Assembly: GCF_001687475.2 (NCBI RefSeq)
Contig: NZ_CP031611.1
Location: 62,001 to 126,000 of the forward strand
From: Campylobacter hepaticus
GTDB lineage: Bacteria > Campylobacterota > Campylobacteria > Campylobacterales > Campylobacteraceae
DNA length: 64,000 bases
Reading direction: 5' to 3'
Part shown: positions 15,488-23,746 of the stretch, in pieces
How positions within the stretch are numbered: position 1 is the first letter of the stretch
Layout: every line of letters begins with the position of its first letter
Notes under the pieces: generated by a model
The model's database searches: none
What the model was told of the DNA's origin: nothing
Seen by the model: only the letters and a program-made list of their open reading frames with translations
Made by a program: the position numbers and the translations under genes

Positions 15488-16063
15488 TTAGCTTAGTTCG
15501 TTTTTAAATTTTTCGTATTCTTCATAAAAATTTAAATTTAAAAAAGCATTTTCATTATCAAATTCTACTAATTTAGTCCTGGCTTGGGCAAGTAAAAATC
15601 CTAGTTTTTGTTGGTTTTGTTCTAGTAGCTTTTTGCATGTTTGTGCTAAAGTAGTGTGATAAAATCCACACAAAGGATGTTTGTATAAAGGGGTTTTGGC
15701 TATGATGATTTGATAGTTTTGATCTAAAAAAGTAGCCATTTTGATGAGTTCGTTTTGACTAAGTTTAGGGGTGTCAACACTGATGATGAAGATATATTCG
15801 TTATTAAAATAAGACAATATAGAATAAAGTGCTAGTATGGGTGAATAAAGTGAGAATTGTGAAGAATCTTGGATTATTTTAAAGGTATTTTCAAACTTAT
15901 CTTCTTTGGCGCTAAGATAGACATTTTTAAAAATTTTAGAAAATTTTTCTACTTGGAATTGGGTTAAATTTTGGTTTTTTAGTAAAAGTTTGCTTTTATC
16001 TTGACCCATGCGACTTGATTTTCCACCGCATAAAATTACACAATTTATATGATGAAGTTGCAT
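15488..16063 (-). CDS. mobA: molybdenum cofactor guanylyltransferase
   Basis: MobA joins GMP to molybdopterin to give the guanine dinucleotide cofactor used by formate dehydrogenase, nitrate reductase and similar enzymes. The 191-aa protein has the N-terminal nucleotidyltransferase signature [17 protein letters not shown] at about residues 10-26 and the metal-binding SVDTP segment near residue 97. It reads away from the plus-strand NFACT gene. In C. jejuni mobA (Cj1350) is also next to this gene. Confidence 0.93.
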   Translation of the reverse strand: MQLHHINCVILCGGKSSRMGQDKSKLLLKNQNLTQFQVEKFSKIFKNVYLSAKEDKFENTFKIIQDSSQFSLYSPILALYSILSYFNNEYIFIISVDTPKLSQNELIKMATFLDQNYQIIIAKTPLYKHPLCGFYHTTLAQTCKKLLEQNQQKLGFLLAQARTKLVEFDNENAFLNLNFYEEYEKFKNELS

Positions 16064-16112
16064 AAAATTCCTTTTTTTGTTTTAATTGTATCGCAAATTC
16101 GTGAAAATATTT

Positions 16113-16118
16113 TATAAT
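16113..16118 (+). promoter_or_regulatory. -10 box directly before the NFACT gene
   Basis: A TATAAT match preceded by an A+T-rich stretch, the usual Campylobacter sigma70 style. It ends 7 bases before the ATG at 16126, so transcription would start at or within a base or two of the start codon, and no Shine-Dalgarno is visible. Confidence 0.5.
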
Positions 16119-16125
16119 TTTATTT

Positions 16126-17433
16126 ATGAAATATACAGAACTTTTACAATTGCAAGACTTTTTTTTAGGGTTTAAAAAGATTGATTTTATTAAACGTATT
16201 CATGATAATGTTTTAAAACTGAGTTTTGCAGGAGAAAAATTTATTTTTGATTTAAGCCGTGGTATGAGTGGGATTTATACTGCTAAATTAAATACGAAAA
16301 ATTATAATGCTCCTTTTGATTTTATGCTAAAAAAATATTTTAGTAATGTTTTTATACAAGATGTTAAGGTTTTGGAAAATAATCGTATTTTGTGTTTTGA
16401 TGTTAAGGCTAATAAGGCTTATAAAAGTTATGAAAGTAAGATTTATTTTGAATTTACGGGAAAAAATACTAATGTTATTCTTACGGATAAGCAAGATTTG
16501 ATTATAGAGGCTTTAAGGCATATTGAGAAAAGTTATCGTGTGGTTAAACCTAATGTGGTTCTAAAAGCCTTAAAAGCTTATAAAATGGATGATAATTTTG
16601 AAAAAATCAAAGATTTTCAAGCTTATTTTAATGAAAAATTTTTAAGTCTTCATGCTAGTAAAATTAAGCAAATGAAAAATTTAAAACTTATGCAAATTGA
16701 TAAGAAAATAGAAAATTTGCAAGGAATTTTTGATACTTTAGAAGAAGAGGATGTTTTATTTTTACAGGCTTTAGATTACAGAAAGAAGGCTGATGTGTTA
16801 TTTGCACATTTGAGTTTTTTAAAAGAGTATGAAAGAGAATTTGTGCTTGATGATTTTGAAGGGAAAAAACTTGAGTTTAAGCTTGAATATAGCCCTAAAC
16901 ATAGTGCTAATTTGTTTTATAAAAAGGCTAAAAAGCTTGAACAAAAGGCTAGGAATTTAAATTTACAAAGAGAAAATTTAAAAGAGAAATTGGAATTTGC
17001 TTTGAATTTAAAAGCATTGCTGATGCAAGCTCAAGATGAAATGGAGCTTGAAGTTTTATTGCCTAAAAAAAATAATAAGAAAAATCAAGAAAGTAAGCAA
17101 GAAGATCATATAGCTAGTTTTTATTTTAATGAGTTTAAAATTTGCGTAGGTAAAAATGAAAAGGGCAATGAATTTTTGCTTAAAAATGCAAAAAAAGATG
17201 ATTTGTGGTTTCATGTGAGAAATATTCCAAGTGCGCATACTTTAATCGTATCAAACAAGCAAAAAATTAGCCTTGATGTGTTAGAATTTGCTGCAAAACT
17301 TTGTGTAAGCTTTTCTAAATTAAAGAAAGGTGCGTACTGGGTCGATTATACTTTAAAAAATTTTGTTAAGATTGAGCAAAAGGCGTTTGTAAATTATACA
17401 AATTTTAAAAGCATTAAGGTTGTAAAGGATTAA
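16126..17433 (+). CDS. NFACT-family protein (RqcH/FbpA-like)
   Basis: A 435-aa member of the NFACT family. The NFACT-N domain occupies about residues 1-180, a coiled-coil middle (about 185-320) follows, and the C-terminal NFACT-R domain is marked by DDLWFHVRNIPSAHTLIVS. Bacterial members (RqcH, homologue of eukaryotic Rqc2) bind obstructed 50S-peptidyl-tRNA and recruit tRNA-Ala for C-terminal alanine tailing. Older annotations call them fibronectin-binding proteins. The ribosome-quality-control role is inferred from the family. It starts a plus-strand run that continues with 1-10 base gaps into cdsA. Confidence 0.87.
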   Translation: MKYTELLQLQDFFLGFKKIDFIKRIHDNVLKLSFAGEKFIFDLSRGMSGIYTAKLNTKNYNAPFDFMLKKYFSNVFIQDVKVLENNRILCFDVKANKAYKSYESKIYFEFTGKNTNVILTDKQDLIIEALRHIEKSYRVVKPNVVLKALKAYKMDDNFEKIKDFQAYFNEKFLSLHASKIKQMKNLKLMQIDKKIENLQGIFDTLEEEDVLFLQALDYRKKADVLFAHLSFLKEYEREFVLDDFEGKKLEFKLEYSPKHSANLFYKKAKKLEQKARNLNLQRENLKEKLEFALNLKALLMQAQDEMELEVLLPKKNNKKNQESKQEDHIASFYFNEFKICVGKNEKGNEFLLKNAKKDDLWFHVRNIPSAHTLIVSNKQKISLDVLEFAAKLCVSFSKLKKGAYWVDYTLKNFVKIEQKAFVNYTNFKSIKVVKD

Positions 17434-17434
17434 A

Positions 17435-17770
17435 ATGCCAGTTAGTCCTATAGGAAATATGAATTTTATTAATCAAAATATGGCTTATCCTGCTACACAA
17501 GCTAGTAATGAGCTTGCTAAAGAGGGTTTTGCAGCTACGTTAAATATGGCTGAATTTAATGAAAAGGAAAAGACTTTAAATAAGCTTGAAAAAGTGAATG
17601 AAGCTCATGAAGTTAGAGAAGAGATCAAAGAAAAAGCCGAGCAAGAAGAAAAAAAGAAAAAACGTGAGCAAGAAGAGGTTTTTGAAGAAGAAAATACTAA
17701 GGAAGAAAATATGGAAGAAACTGAGTTTGAAGAAAATTCAAGCAAGCGTCGTTTAGATCTTAGTATATAA
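17435..17770 (+). CDS. small charged coiled-coil protein of unknown function
   Basis: A 111-aa protein with a neutral N-terminal third (MPVSPIGNMNFINQNM) and then an unbroken run of Glu/Lys/Arg-rich sequence from about residue 40 onward, which would form a long charged helix or coiled coil. No signal peptide and no recognisable domain. It starts 1 base after the NFACT stop and ends 10 bases before cdsA, so it is certainly in the same transcript. A hypothetical protein occupies the same place in C. jejuni (Cj1348c, from memory). Confidence 0.75.
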   Translation: MPVSPIGNMNFINQNMAYPATQASNELAKEGFAATLNMAEFNEKEKTLNKLEKVNEAHEVREEIKEKAEQEEKKKKREQEEVFEEENTKEENMEETEFEENSSKRRLDLSI

Positions 17771-17780
17771 AGGAAGCGGG

Positions 17781-18506
17781 ATGTTTAATATAAATAGAAT
17801 GGTTTCAGCATTGGTAATGATAGCAGCGATTATACTTTTAGCTTTAATTGATCAATTTTTTATTAATTGTATAGTTTTTGCTATTTTGCTTTATTTGGCT
17901 TTTAATGAGGCAAAAAAGATTTTTTATTTAGAAAAAGTTTGCATTGTCCCTTTGGCTATAGCTTTTATCTTAGGAAGTTTATGGGATAAGGCTTTGATGT
18001 TTGGGGTTTTAGCGCTGCTTTTGGTTTTGGGGTATTTAGCTTATAAAAAACTTTCTTTAAAACCTGCTTTGATTTATCTTTATCCTAGTTTGCCTATTTT
18101 GGCACTTTGGCAAGTGTATTTAGATGGGGGAATGTTTGCTCTTTTTTGGTTGATTATGATAGTAGTAGCTTGTGATAGTGGGGCGTATTTTATAGGTAAA
18201 TCAATAGGCAAGACTTCCTTTTCTTTAACAAGCCCTAATAAGACTTTAGAAGGAGTCATAGGAGGGCTTGTTTGCGCGAGTATCATAGGGACTTTAATAG
18301 GGGTTTTTGTTTATAGTTTTTGGTTTTGTTTGCTTTGTTCTTTTTGTGTGGGTGTTTTTGCTGTTATTGGGGATTTACTTGAGAGTTATTTTAAAAGAGA
18401 GGCGGGTTTAAAAGATAGTGGGGATCTTATCCCAGGGCATGGTGGTGTGCTTGATAGGATTGATGCTGTGATTATTGCTTCTTTTGCTATGGTTGCTCTT
18501 TTATGA
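17781..18506 (+). CDS. cdsA: phosphatidate cytidylyltransferase (CDP-diglyceride synthase)
   Basis: CdsA activates phosphatidic acid with CTP to give CDP-diacylglycerol, the precursor of membrane phospholipids. The 241-aa protein is strongly hydrophobic with about seven membrane spans and carries the C-terminal family signature [19 protein letters not shown] followed by DRID. An AAAGGA-type ribosome site precedes the ATG. It overlaps dxr by 4 bases (ATGA), the same cdsA-dxr pairing as in many proteobacteria. Confidence 0.96.
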   Translation: MFNINRMVSALVMIAAIILLALIDQFFINCIVFAILLYLAFNEAKKIFYLEKVCIVPLAIAFILGSLWDKALMFGVLALLLVLGYLAYKKLSLKPALIYLYPSLPILALWQVYLDGGMFALFWLIMIVVACDSGAYFIGKSIGKTSFSLTSPNKTLEGVIGGLVCASIIGTLIGVFVYSFWFCLLCSFCVGVFAVIGDLLESYFKREAGLKDSGDLIPGHGGVLDRIDAVIIASFAMVALL

Positions 18507-19573
18507 TACTTTTTGGAAGTACGGGTAGTATAGGGATAAATGCGCTTAAACTTGCTGCTTTGAAAAATATCCGTGTTAGTGCTTTAGCTTGTGGGGATAA
18601 TATCGAGCTTTTAAATGAGCAAATTGCACAGTTTAAACCTGAATTTGTGGCTATTAAAGATCCAAAGAGTAAGCATTTGGTTAAGCATGATAAGGTTTTT
18701 AGCTCTCAAGAGGGCTTAGAACGGATTTTAGAGGAATGCGAGGATGAGTTTTTACTCAATGCTATAGTGGGTTTTGCAGGGCTTAAGAGTACTTTAAAGG
18801 CTAAAGAACTTGGCAAAAGTATAGCTTTGGCTAATAAAGAAAGCCTTGTAGTAGCAGGAAAGTTTTTAAAAGGGGCGAGGTTTTTACCTATAGATAGTGA
18901 ACATGCGGCTTTGAAATTTTTGCTTGAGGGCAAGAGTAATTTAGCAAAACTTTATATCACTGCAAGTGGTGGGGCGTTTTATAAAAAAAAGATTAAAGAT
19001 TTAAATTATGTAAGTGTTAAAGATGCTTTAAAACATCCTAATTGGAATATGGGGAGAAAAATCACTATAGATAGTGCAACTATGTCAAATAAGCTTTTTG
19101 AGATTATTGAGGCTTATCATTTATATGGTTTTAAACACATAGATGCTTTAATAGAACCTAGGTCTTTGGTGCATGCTATGTGCGAGTTTAAAAATGGTGC
19201 TAGTACGGCGTATTTTTCAAGGGCGGATATGAGACTAGCTATTTCAGAGGCTATGTTTGAAAAATCTGATATGGCTATTTTAAAGGCTGTAGATTTTACT
19301 CAAATGCCAGCTTTGAAATTTCATAAGATCAGTGTGAAAAAATATCCTATTTTTAAACTTAAAAATGATCTTTTGCAAAATCCTGATTTGGGAGTGATTA
19401 TCAATGCGGCTAATGAAATAGGAGTGGAGAATTTTTTAGAGAATAAGGGCAGTTTTTTAGACATTGCTTGGGGTGTTTTTAGGGCATTGGATCATTTTGG
19501 AGTGCCTAAAATTTCATGCATAGAAGAGGTTTTTGAGTATGATTTTAAAACAAGAGAGTATTTAAGGAGTTAA
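18503..19573 (+). CDS. dxr: 1-deoxy-D-xylulose 5-phosphate reductoisomerase
   Basis: Dxr makes 2-C-methyl-D-erythritol 4-phosphate, the committed step of the MEP isoprenoid pathway, using NADPH. The 356-aa protein begins with the GSTGSIG nucleotide-binding motif. It has [12 protein letters not shown] in the first third, the metal-binding IDSEHAAL segment, and the ASGGAF and [17 protein letters not shown] active-site regions. Its start overlaps the cdsA stop in ATGA. Length is slightly short because the N-terminus begins at the Rossmann strand, as in other epsilonproteobacteria. Confidence 0.97.
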   Translation: MILFGSTGSIGINALKLAALKNIRVSALACGDNIELLNEQIAQFKPEFVAIKDPKSKHLVKHDKVFSSQEGLERILEECEDEFLLNAIVGFAGLKSTLKAKELGKSIALANKESLVVAGKFLKGARFLPIDSEHAALKFLLEGKSNLAKLYITASGGAFYKKKIKDLNYVSVKDALKHPNWNMGRKITIDSATMSNKLFEIIEAYHLYGFKHIDALIEPRSLVHAMCEFKNGASTAYFSRADMRLAISEAMFEKSDMAILKAVDFTQMPALKFHKISVKKYPIFKLKNDLLQNPDLGVIINAANEIGVENFLENKGSFLDIAWGVFRALDHFGVPKISCIEEVFEYDFKTREYLRS

Positions 19574-19574
19574 A

Positions 19575-20969
19575 ATGAAATTTTTTTTAGCCATTTTATT
19601 TTGTATCATAAGCTTGTTTGCTTTAGATCTAGACTTTAGTGTGGGAGAGAATGGAAAAAGTTTAGATGATAATAATACGGTTTTGATTTTTGGAGGCATA
19701 CAAGGTGATGAACCAGGGGGATTTCATGCAGCGAGTTTGTTGTTGAGTGATTATAATATTACTAAAGGTAAAATTATAGTTGCGCCTAATTTGGCTTTTG
19801 ATAGTATTATAAAACGCTCTAGGGGAAATCATGGGGATTTAAATCGTAAATTTGCTAGCATTAGCCCTAAGGATCCTGATTATAAAACTGTAGAGCGTAT
19901 TAAAAAACTCATCTTGCTTCCTGAAGTAAGCATGGTGATCAATCTTCATGATGGATGGGGTTTTTATAAGCCTATTTATATAGATGCTTTAAGAAATCCA
20001 AAGCGTTGGGGGAATTCTAGTGTTATTGATACGAGTGAGATTAATGCTAGTAAGTATCATGATCTTGAAAATATTGCTACGCAAACGGTTAATAGTGTGA
20101 ATTCTTTGCTTGCAGATCCTAAACATACTTATCATCTTAAAAATACTAAAACGCGAGAACTGGGTGATACTGAAATGCTTAAGGCTTTGACTTATTTTGT
20201 TATTTCTCATGATAAGGCTGCTTTTGCTAATGAGGCAAGTAAAAATTTACCTGTTAATTTAAGGGCTTATTATCATCTTTTGGCTATTGAGAATTATTTA
20301 AAAACCGCAGGAATTGAATTTCAAAGGAATTTTGACTTGACTCCACAAGGGGTTGATAAGGCTATTAACCGTGAACTTGAGGTAAAGCTTTTTAATGGCA
20401 AGGTTTTGCTTTCTTTGAAAAATCCAAGAAAAGTGATTAATTACGCGCCTTTTCCTATCAATAAAGAACTAAACTATAGTACAAGCAATGAACTTACTGC
20501 TGTTATAGCTGAGGGAAATTCTTTTTTTATCCAGTATGGTAATCGTTTTCAAACTAGGTTATATCCTGAGTATTTAGAATTTAGTGATGCTTTTAATGAG
20601 GTGGCTTTTCAAGCAGATGGGCGTGAGTTTGTTGTTCCTTTTGGGTCTAAGGTTAAGGTAAAAGAGAAATTTCTTGTTCCAAAGATGGGGCATGTACGTG
20701 TTAATATCATAGGTTTTGAGTATGGTAAAGATGAAAGTGGTATGTTAGTTTATAAAAAAGATATGCAAACAAGGTATTCTTTGGATAAGGCAGGAAAGAT
20801 TTATCGTGTGGAATTTTATGAGTTAAGAGGGACGAATTTGCAGCAGCTTTTAGAGGTTAATACAAATAGCAAGTTGATTAAAAATGCTAAGGCTTTGGAC
20901 TTAAATACTTTAAAAATAGCAAAATCAAAAGATAAATTTTTAGGCACTGTTTTGGTGGAATTTGAATGA
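19575..20969 (+). CDS. pgp1: peptidoglycan DL-carboxypeptidase Pgp1 (M14-like, Csd4 homologue)
   Basis: Pgp1 trims murein tripeptides to dipeptides in the periplasm and is needed for helical cell shape in C. jejuni; Csd4 does this in Helicobacter pylori. The 464-aa length equals the Pgp1 length I recall. A signal peptide (MKFFLAILFCIISLFA) is followed by the zinc-site residues expected from Csd4: Gln43 and Glu46 in GGIQGDEPGG and His125 in NLHDGWGF. The unusual Gln ligand in place of His marks this subfamily. Overlaps tsaD by 4 bases. Confidence 0.93.
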   Translation: MKFFLAILFCIISLFALDLDFSVGENGKSLDDNNTVLIFGGIQGDEPGGFHAASLLLSDYNITKGKIIVAPNLAFDSIIKRSRGNHGDLNRKFASISPKDPDYKTVERIKKLILLPEVSMVINLHDGWGFYKPIYIDALRNPKRWGNSSVIDTSEINASKYHDLENIATQTVNSVNSLLADPKHTYHLKNTKTRELGDTEMLKALTYFVISHDKAAFANEASKNLPVNLRAYYHLLAIENYLKTAGIEFQRNFDLTPQGVDKAINRELEVKLFNGKVLLSLKNPRKVINYAPFPINKELNYSTSNELTAVIAEGNSFFIQYGNRFQTRLYPEYLEFSDAFNEVAFQADGREFVVPFGSKVKVKEKFLVPKMGHVRVNIIGFEYGKDESGMLVYKKDMQTRYSLDKAGKIYRVEFYELRGTNLQQLLEVNTNSKLIKNAKALDLNTLKIAKSKDKFLGTVLVEFE

Positions 20970-21973
20970 AAAATCTTATATTAGCTATAGAAAGTTCTTG
21001 TGATGATAGTTCTATAGCTATCATTGATAAGGATAGTTTAAAGTGTTGCTTTGATAAAAAAATTTCTCAAGAATTGCAACATGGTGTTTATGGGGGTGTG
21101 GTTCCTGAACTTGCTGCAAGATTGCATAGTGAGGCTTTACCAAAAATACTCCAACAATGCCAAAGGTACTTTGATAAGCTTTGTGCCATAGGGGTGACTA
21201 ATGAGCCTGGACTTAGTGTGGCTTTGCTAAGTGGGATTTCTATGGCAAAAACTTTAGCAAGTGCTTTAAATTTGCCTTTAATCGCTATAAATCATCTTAA
21301 AGGACATATTTATAGTCTTTTTTTAGAAGAACAAATTGTTTTAGATATGGGTATTTTGCTTGTAAGTGGGGGGCATACTATGGTGCTTTATCTTAAAGAT
21401 GATGGGAGTTTGGAGCTTTTAGCAAGCACTCATGATGATAGTTTTGGAGAGAGTTTTGATAAGGTAGCAAAGATGATGAATCTAGGCTATCCTGGTGGGC
21501 TTGTTATAGAGAATTTGGCTAAAAATGCTAAGCTTAAAAATATCTGTTTTAATACCCCTTTAAAGCATTCTAAAGAGCTTGCTTATAGCTTTTCAGGTTT
21601 GAAAAATGCAGTGCGTTTAGAAATTTTAAAACATGAAAATCTGGATGAAGATATCAAAGCAGAAATTGCTTATGGTTTTGAAAATGCAGCTTGTGATCAT
21701 ATCATGGATAAATTAGAAAAGATTTTTAGTCTTTATAAATTTAAACATTTTGGTGTTGTGGGTGGGGCGAGTGCGAATTTGAATTTGCGTGGGCGTTTGC
21801 AAAATTTGTGTGATAAATATGGTACTTTTTTGAGATTGGCTCCTTTGCAATACTGTAGTGATAATGCTTTAATGATAGCAAGGGCGGCTGTGGATGCTTA
21901 TGAAAAAAAGGAATTTGTAAGCATAGAAGAAGAAATTTTAAGTCCTAAAAGTAAAAATTTTTCAAGGATATAA
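20966..21973 (+). CDS. tsaD: tRNA N6-threonylcarbamoyladenosine transferase TsaD
   Basis: TsaD transfers the threonylcarbamoyl group to A37 of ANN-decoding tRNAs. The 335-aa protein has the ASKHA-fold ATP-binding segments, the metal-binding histidines in NHLKGHIYS near residue 110, GGHTMV near 137, and GGVSAN-like VVGGASANLNLR near 265. AUG overlaps the pgp1 stop (ATGA). A six-G run at 21368-21373 lies in the conserved SGGHT region and is coding, not a phase-variation tract. Confidence 0.97.
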   Translation: MKNLILAIESSCDDSSIAIIDKDSLKCCFDKKISQELQHGVYGGVVPELAARLHSEALPKILQQCQRYFDKLCAIGVTNEPGLSVALLSGISMAKTLASALNLPLIAINHLKGHIYSLFLEEQIVLDMGILLVSGGHTMVLYLKDDGSLELLASTHDDSFGESFDKVAKMMNLGYPGGLVIENLAKNAKLKNICFNTPLKHSKELAYSFSGLKNAVRLEILKHENLDEDIKAEIAYGFENAACDHIMDKLEKIFSLYKFKHFGVVGGASANLNLRGRLQNLCDKYGTFLRLAPLQYCSDNALMIARAAVDAYEKKEFVSIEEEILSPKSKNFSRI

Positions 21974-22504
21974 ATGATGAAAAAAGCTTTTACTATACTT
22001 GAACTTGTTTTTGTGGTGGTGATTTTGGGGATTTTGCTTGCTTTTGCTTTACCTAAATTTAGTTCTAGTAAAAATGAAGCTGAACTGAGTAGATCGTTAA
22101 ATAATCTTAAAACTTTGATCAATGATATAAGTATTTATGCTTTAAAAAATGATACTTTGGCTTCTATGAGTATGATGAGCAATGTTGATGAAGTTGAAAA
22201 TGTTGATCTTAGGCATTTAAATGGGGTTAAAGAAGTTGGTTTTGGTGTGGGTGATGATAGGCAGTGTTTAAAACTTGTTTTTATTGATAGGGCTGATTTT
22301 GTTTTGATGGGAATTTCAAGCAATGAAGAGAGTAAAAATGCTATTATTAATAAAGCTGGTGGTACTAGGGAGAATTTTGATGATATTGATTTTACTAGCA
22401 CTTCAAGTAGTAGAATTTGTGTGGCTTTAAGTAAGAGTGAAAATTTTAAAAATTTGGCTAGAAAAACTTATCTTTTAATAGGGGAGCTTAATGATAGTAA
22501 ATGA
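21974..22504 (+). CDS. ctsG: type II secretion/competence pseudopilin
   Basis: The N-terminus MMKKAFTILELVFVVVILGI is a textbook prepilin signal: a short basic leader, cleavage before Phe, Glu at mature position 5, then a hydrophobic helix. The remainder of the 176-aa protein is a small globular domain with two cysteines. In C. jejuni the gene between tsaD and the flagellin region is ctsG, part of the Cts DNA-uptake system. Either of two adjacent ATGs (21974, 21977) could be used. The 3' end overlaps the DUF2920 gene by 14 bases. Confidence 0.9.
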   Translation: MMKKAFTILELVFVVVILGILLAFALPKFSSSKNEAELSRSLNNLKTLINDISIYALKNDTLASMSMMSNVDEVENVDLRHLNGVKEVGFGVGDDRQCLKLVFIDRADFVLMGISSNEESKNAIINKAGGTRENFDDIDFTSTSSSRICVALSKSENFKNLARKTYLLIGELNDSK

Positions 22505-23738
22505 TACTTATGAAATTGATTCTTGTGATGATGTTGAACTTGGTATAAAAAGAGAATCAAAACTGGAGTTTAAACTTTGTTTTGATGATGAGAAAACTCC
22601 AGAAGCTTTGGTGTTTGTGGTTCAAGGGGTTGGGGCTGATTGCGATGATGTTTATTTTAAATTTGTTGTGGAGCATTTGCTTAAGAGTTTTAGTGTAGCT
22701 TTTGTTGGGGTGAATTATCACTGTATAGGTAATCGTCCTCAAACAGGATCTAGCTTTTATTTAGATGATATAGATAAGCTTATTTTAAAAACAAGTTGTG
22801 AGGCTATAGATATAAAACTTCCTTATAGTGTTGATAAAATTCAAAGTTATGAGCAAATGAGTGATATTTTTCGTTTTATTAATAATAAAATAATTGAAGG
22901 CAAGCAAAAAGGTGAATTTGCTTTGAATTATTTTTTAAATTTGCATGTAAGTTTGCAACCAAAGAAGAACGAATATCAAAATTTTGGCATTATGCAAGCT
23001 CAAGATCTTTTAAATGTTGCACTTTATCTTAAAAAGCATGCTCCTTTTGATACAAAACAAGGAAATATTCCAGTGATTATGATAGGTGGTTCTCATGGAG
23101 GTTATTTGGTGCATTTAGCAGCAAAGATTGCTCCTTGGTTTGTTGATGGGGTTGTGGATAATTCTAGTGCTGTGAAGTTTTTATGGAGGGTTGTTGGGTT
23201 TGGCAAGGAGATTGATTTTATGCAATATAGCGAGTTTGCAACTTTTGATTTTTTCAATCATATTAAGACTCATTGTTCAAGTAAAACTTTTTGGACGAGT
23301 AATGCTTCATCGCCTTACTTTTTTTCTCCAGCAAGAAGAAAGATACGCAATATTTTAGAACAAGATCATCTTATAGAACAAGCTAAATACTTAAACACTT
23401 GTTTTACAAGTTATCATTCTTTGTATGATGAATACGTTTCTTTAGAAGAAAAAAGTGTTTTTTATAAAGAACTTAAGAAGCTTGGCTTTGATGCAAAATT
23501 GCATGCTTTTACCAAAGAATCGCAAATTGATGGAAAATTTATAAAAAATTTAAATCATGGTATGGGAATTCCTGTTAAGCTTTTGATCAAAAAAGAGCTA
23601 CCTTTAATGTTAGAAAAAATTAAACAAAAAACGAAAATAGAGTATAAAGAGAAAAAAGTTGCTTATCCTTGTGAAAATTTGATTTATCAATTTAGCGAAG
23701 AGAATGATAAAATATCATTGAAAATTGATACTTTATAA
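22491..23738 (+). CDS. DUF2920 family protein, predicted alpha/beta hydrolase (copy 1)
   Basis: A 415-aa member of a Campylobacter family (the '617 family', DUF2920) of unproven function. It has a nucleophile elbow GGSHGGY with Ser201, and C-terminal conserved acidic and histidine residues (DGKFIKNLNHGMG) that could complete a catalytic triad, which suggests an esterase or peptidase of the prolyl-oligopeptidase type. The start MIVNDTYEIDSCDD aligns with copy 2 at 41527. The family clusters with flagellin glycosylation genes, so a role in glycan maturation is inferred. It overlaps ctsG by 14 bases and is followed 8 bases later by a Maf gene. Confidence 0.82.
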   Translation: MIVNDTYEIDSCDDVELGIKRESKLEFKLCFDDEKTPEALVFVVQGVGADCDDVYFKFVVEHLLKSFSVAFVGVNYHCIGNRPQTGSSFYLDDIDKLILKTSCEAIDIKLPYSVDKIQSYEQMSDIFRFINNKIIEGKQKGEFALNYFLNLHVSLQPKKNEYQNFGIMQAQDLLNVALYLKKHAPFDTKQGNIPVIMIGGSHGGYLVHLAAKIAPWFVDGVVDNSSAVKFLWRVVGFGKEIDFMQYSEFATFDFFNHIKTHCSSKTFWTSNASSPYFFSPARRKIRNILEQDHLIEQAKYLNTCFTSYHSLYDEYVSLEEKSVFYKELKKLGFDAKLHAFTKESQIDGKFIKNLNHGMGIPVKLLIKKELPLMLEKIKQKTKIEYKEKKVAYPCENLIYQFSEENDKISLKIDTL

Positions 23739-23746
23739 GGAAAAGT

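Noticed and set aside
21368-21373. Six-G run in tsaD as a possible phase-variation tract
   Set aside because: It encodes the conserved SGGH segment of an essential gene and is too short for frequent slippage.
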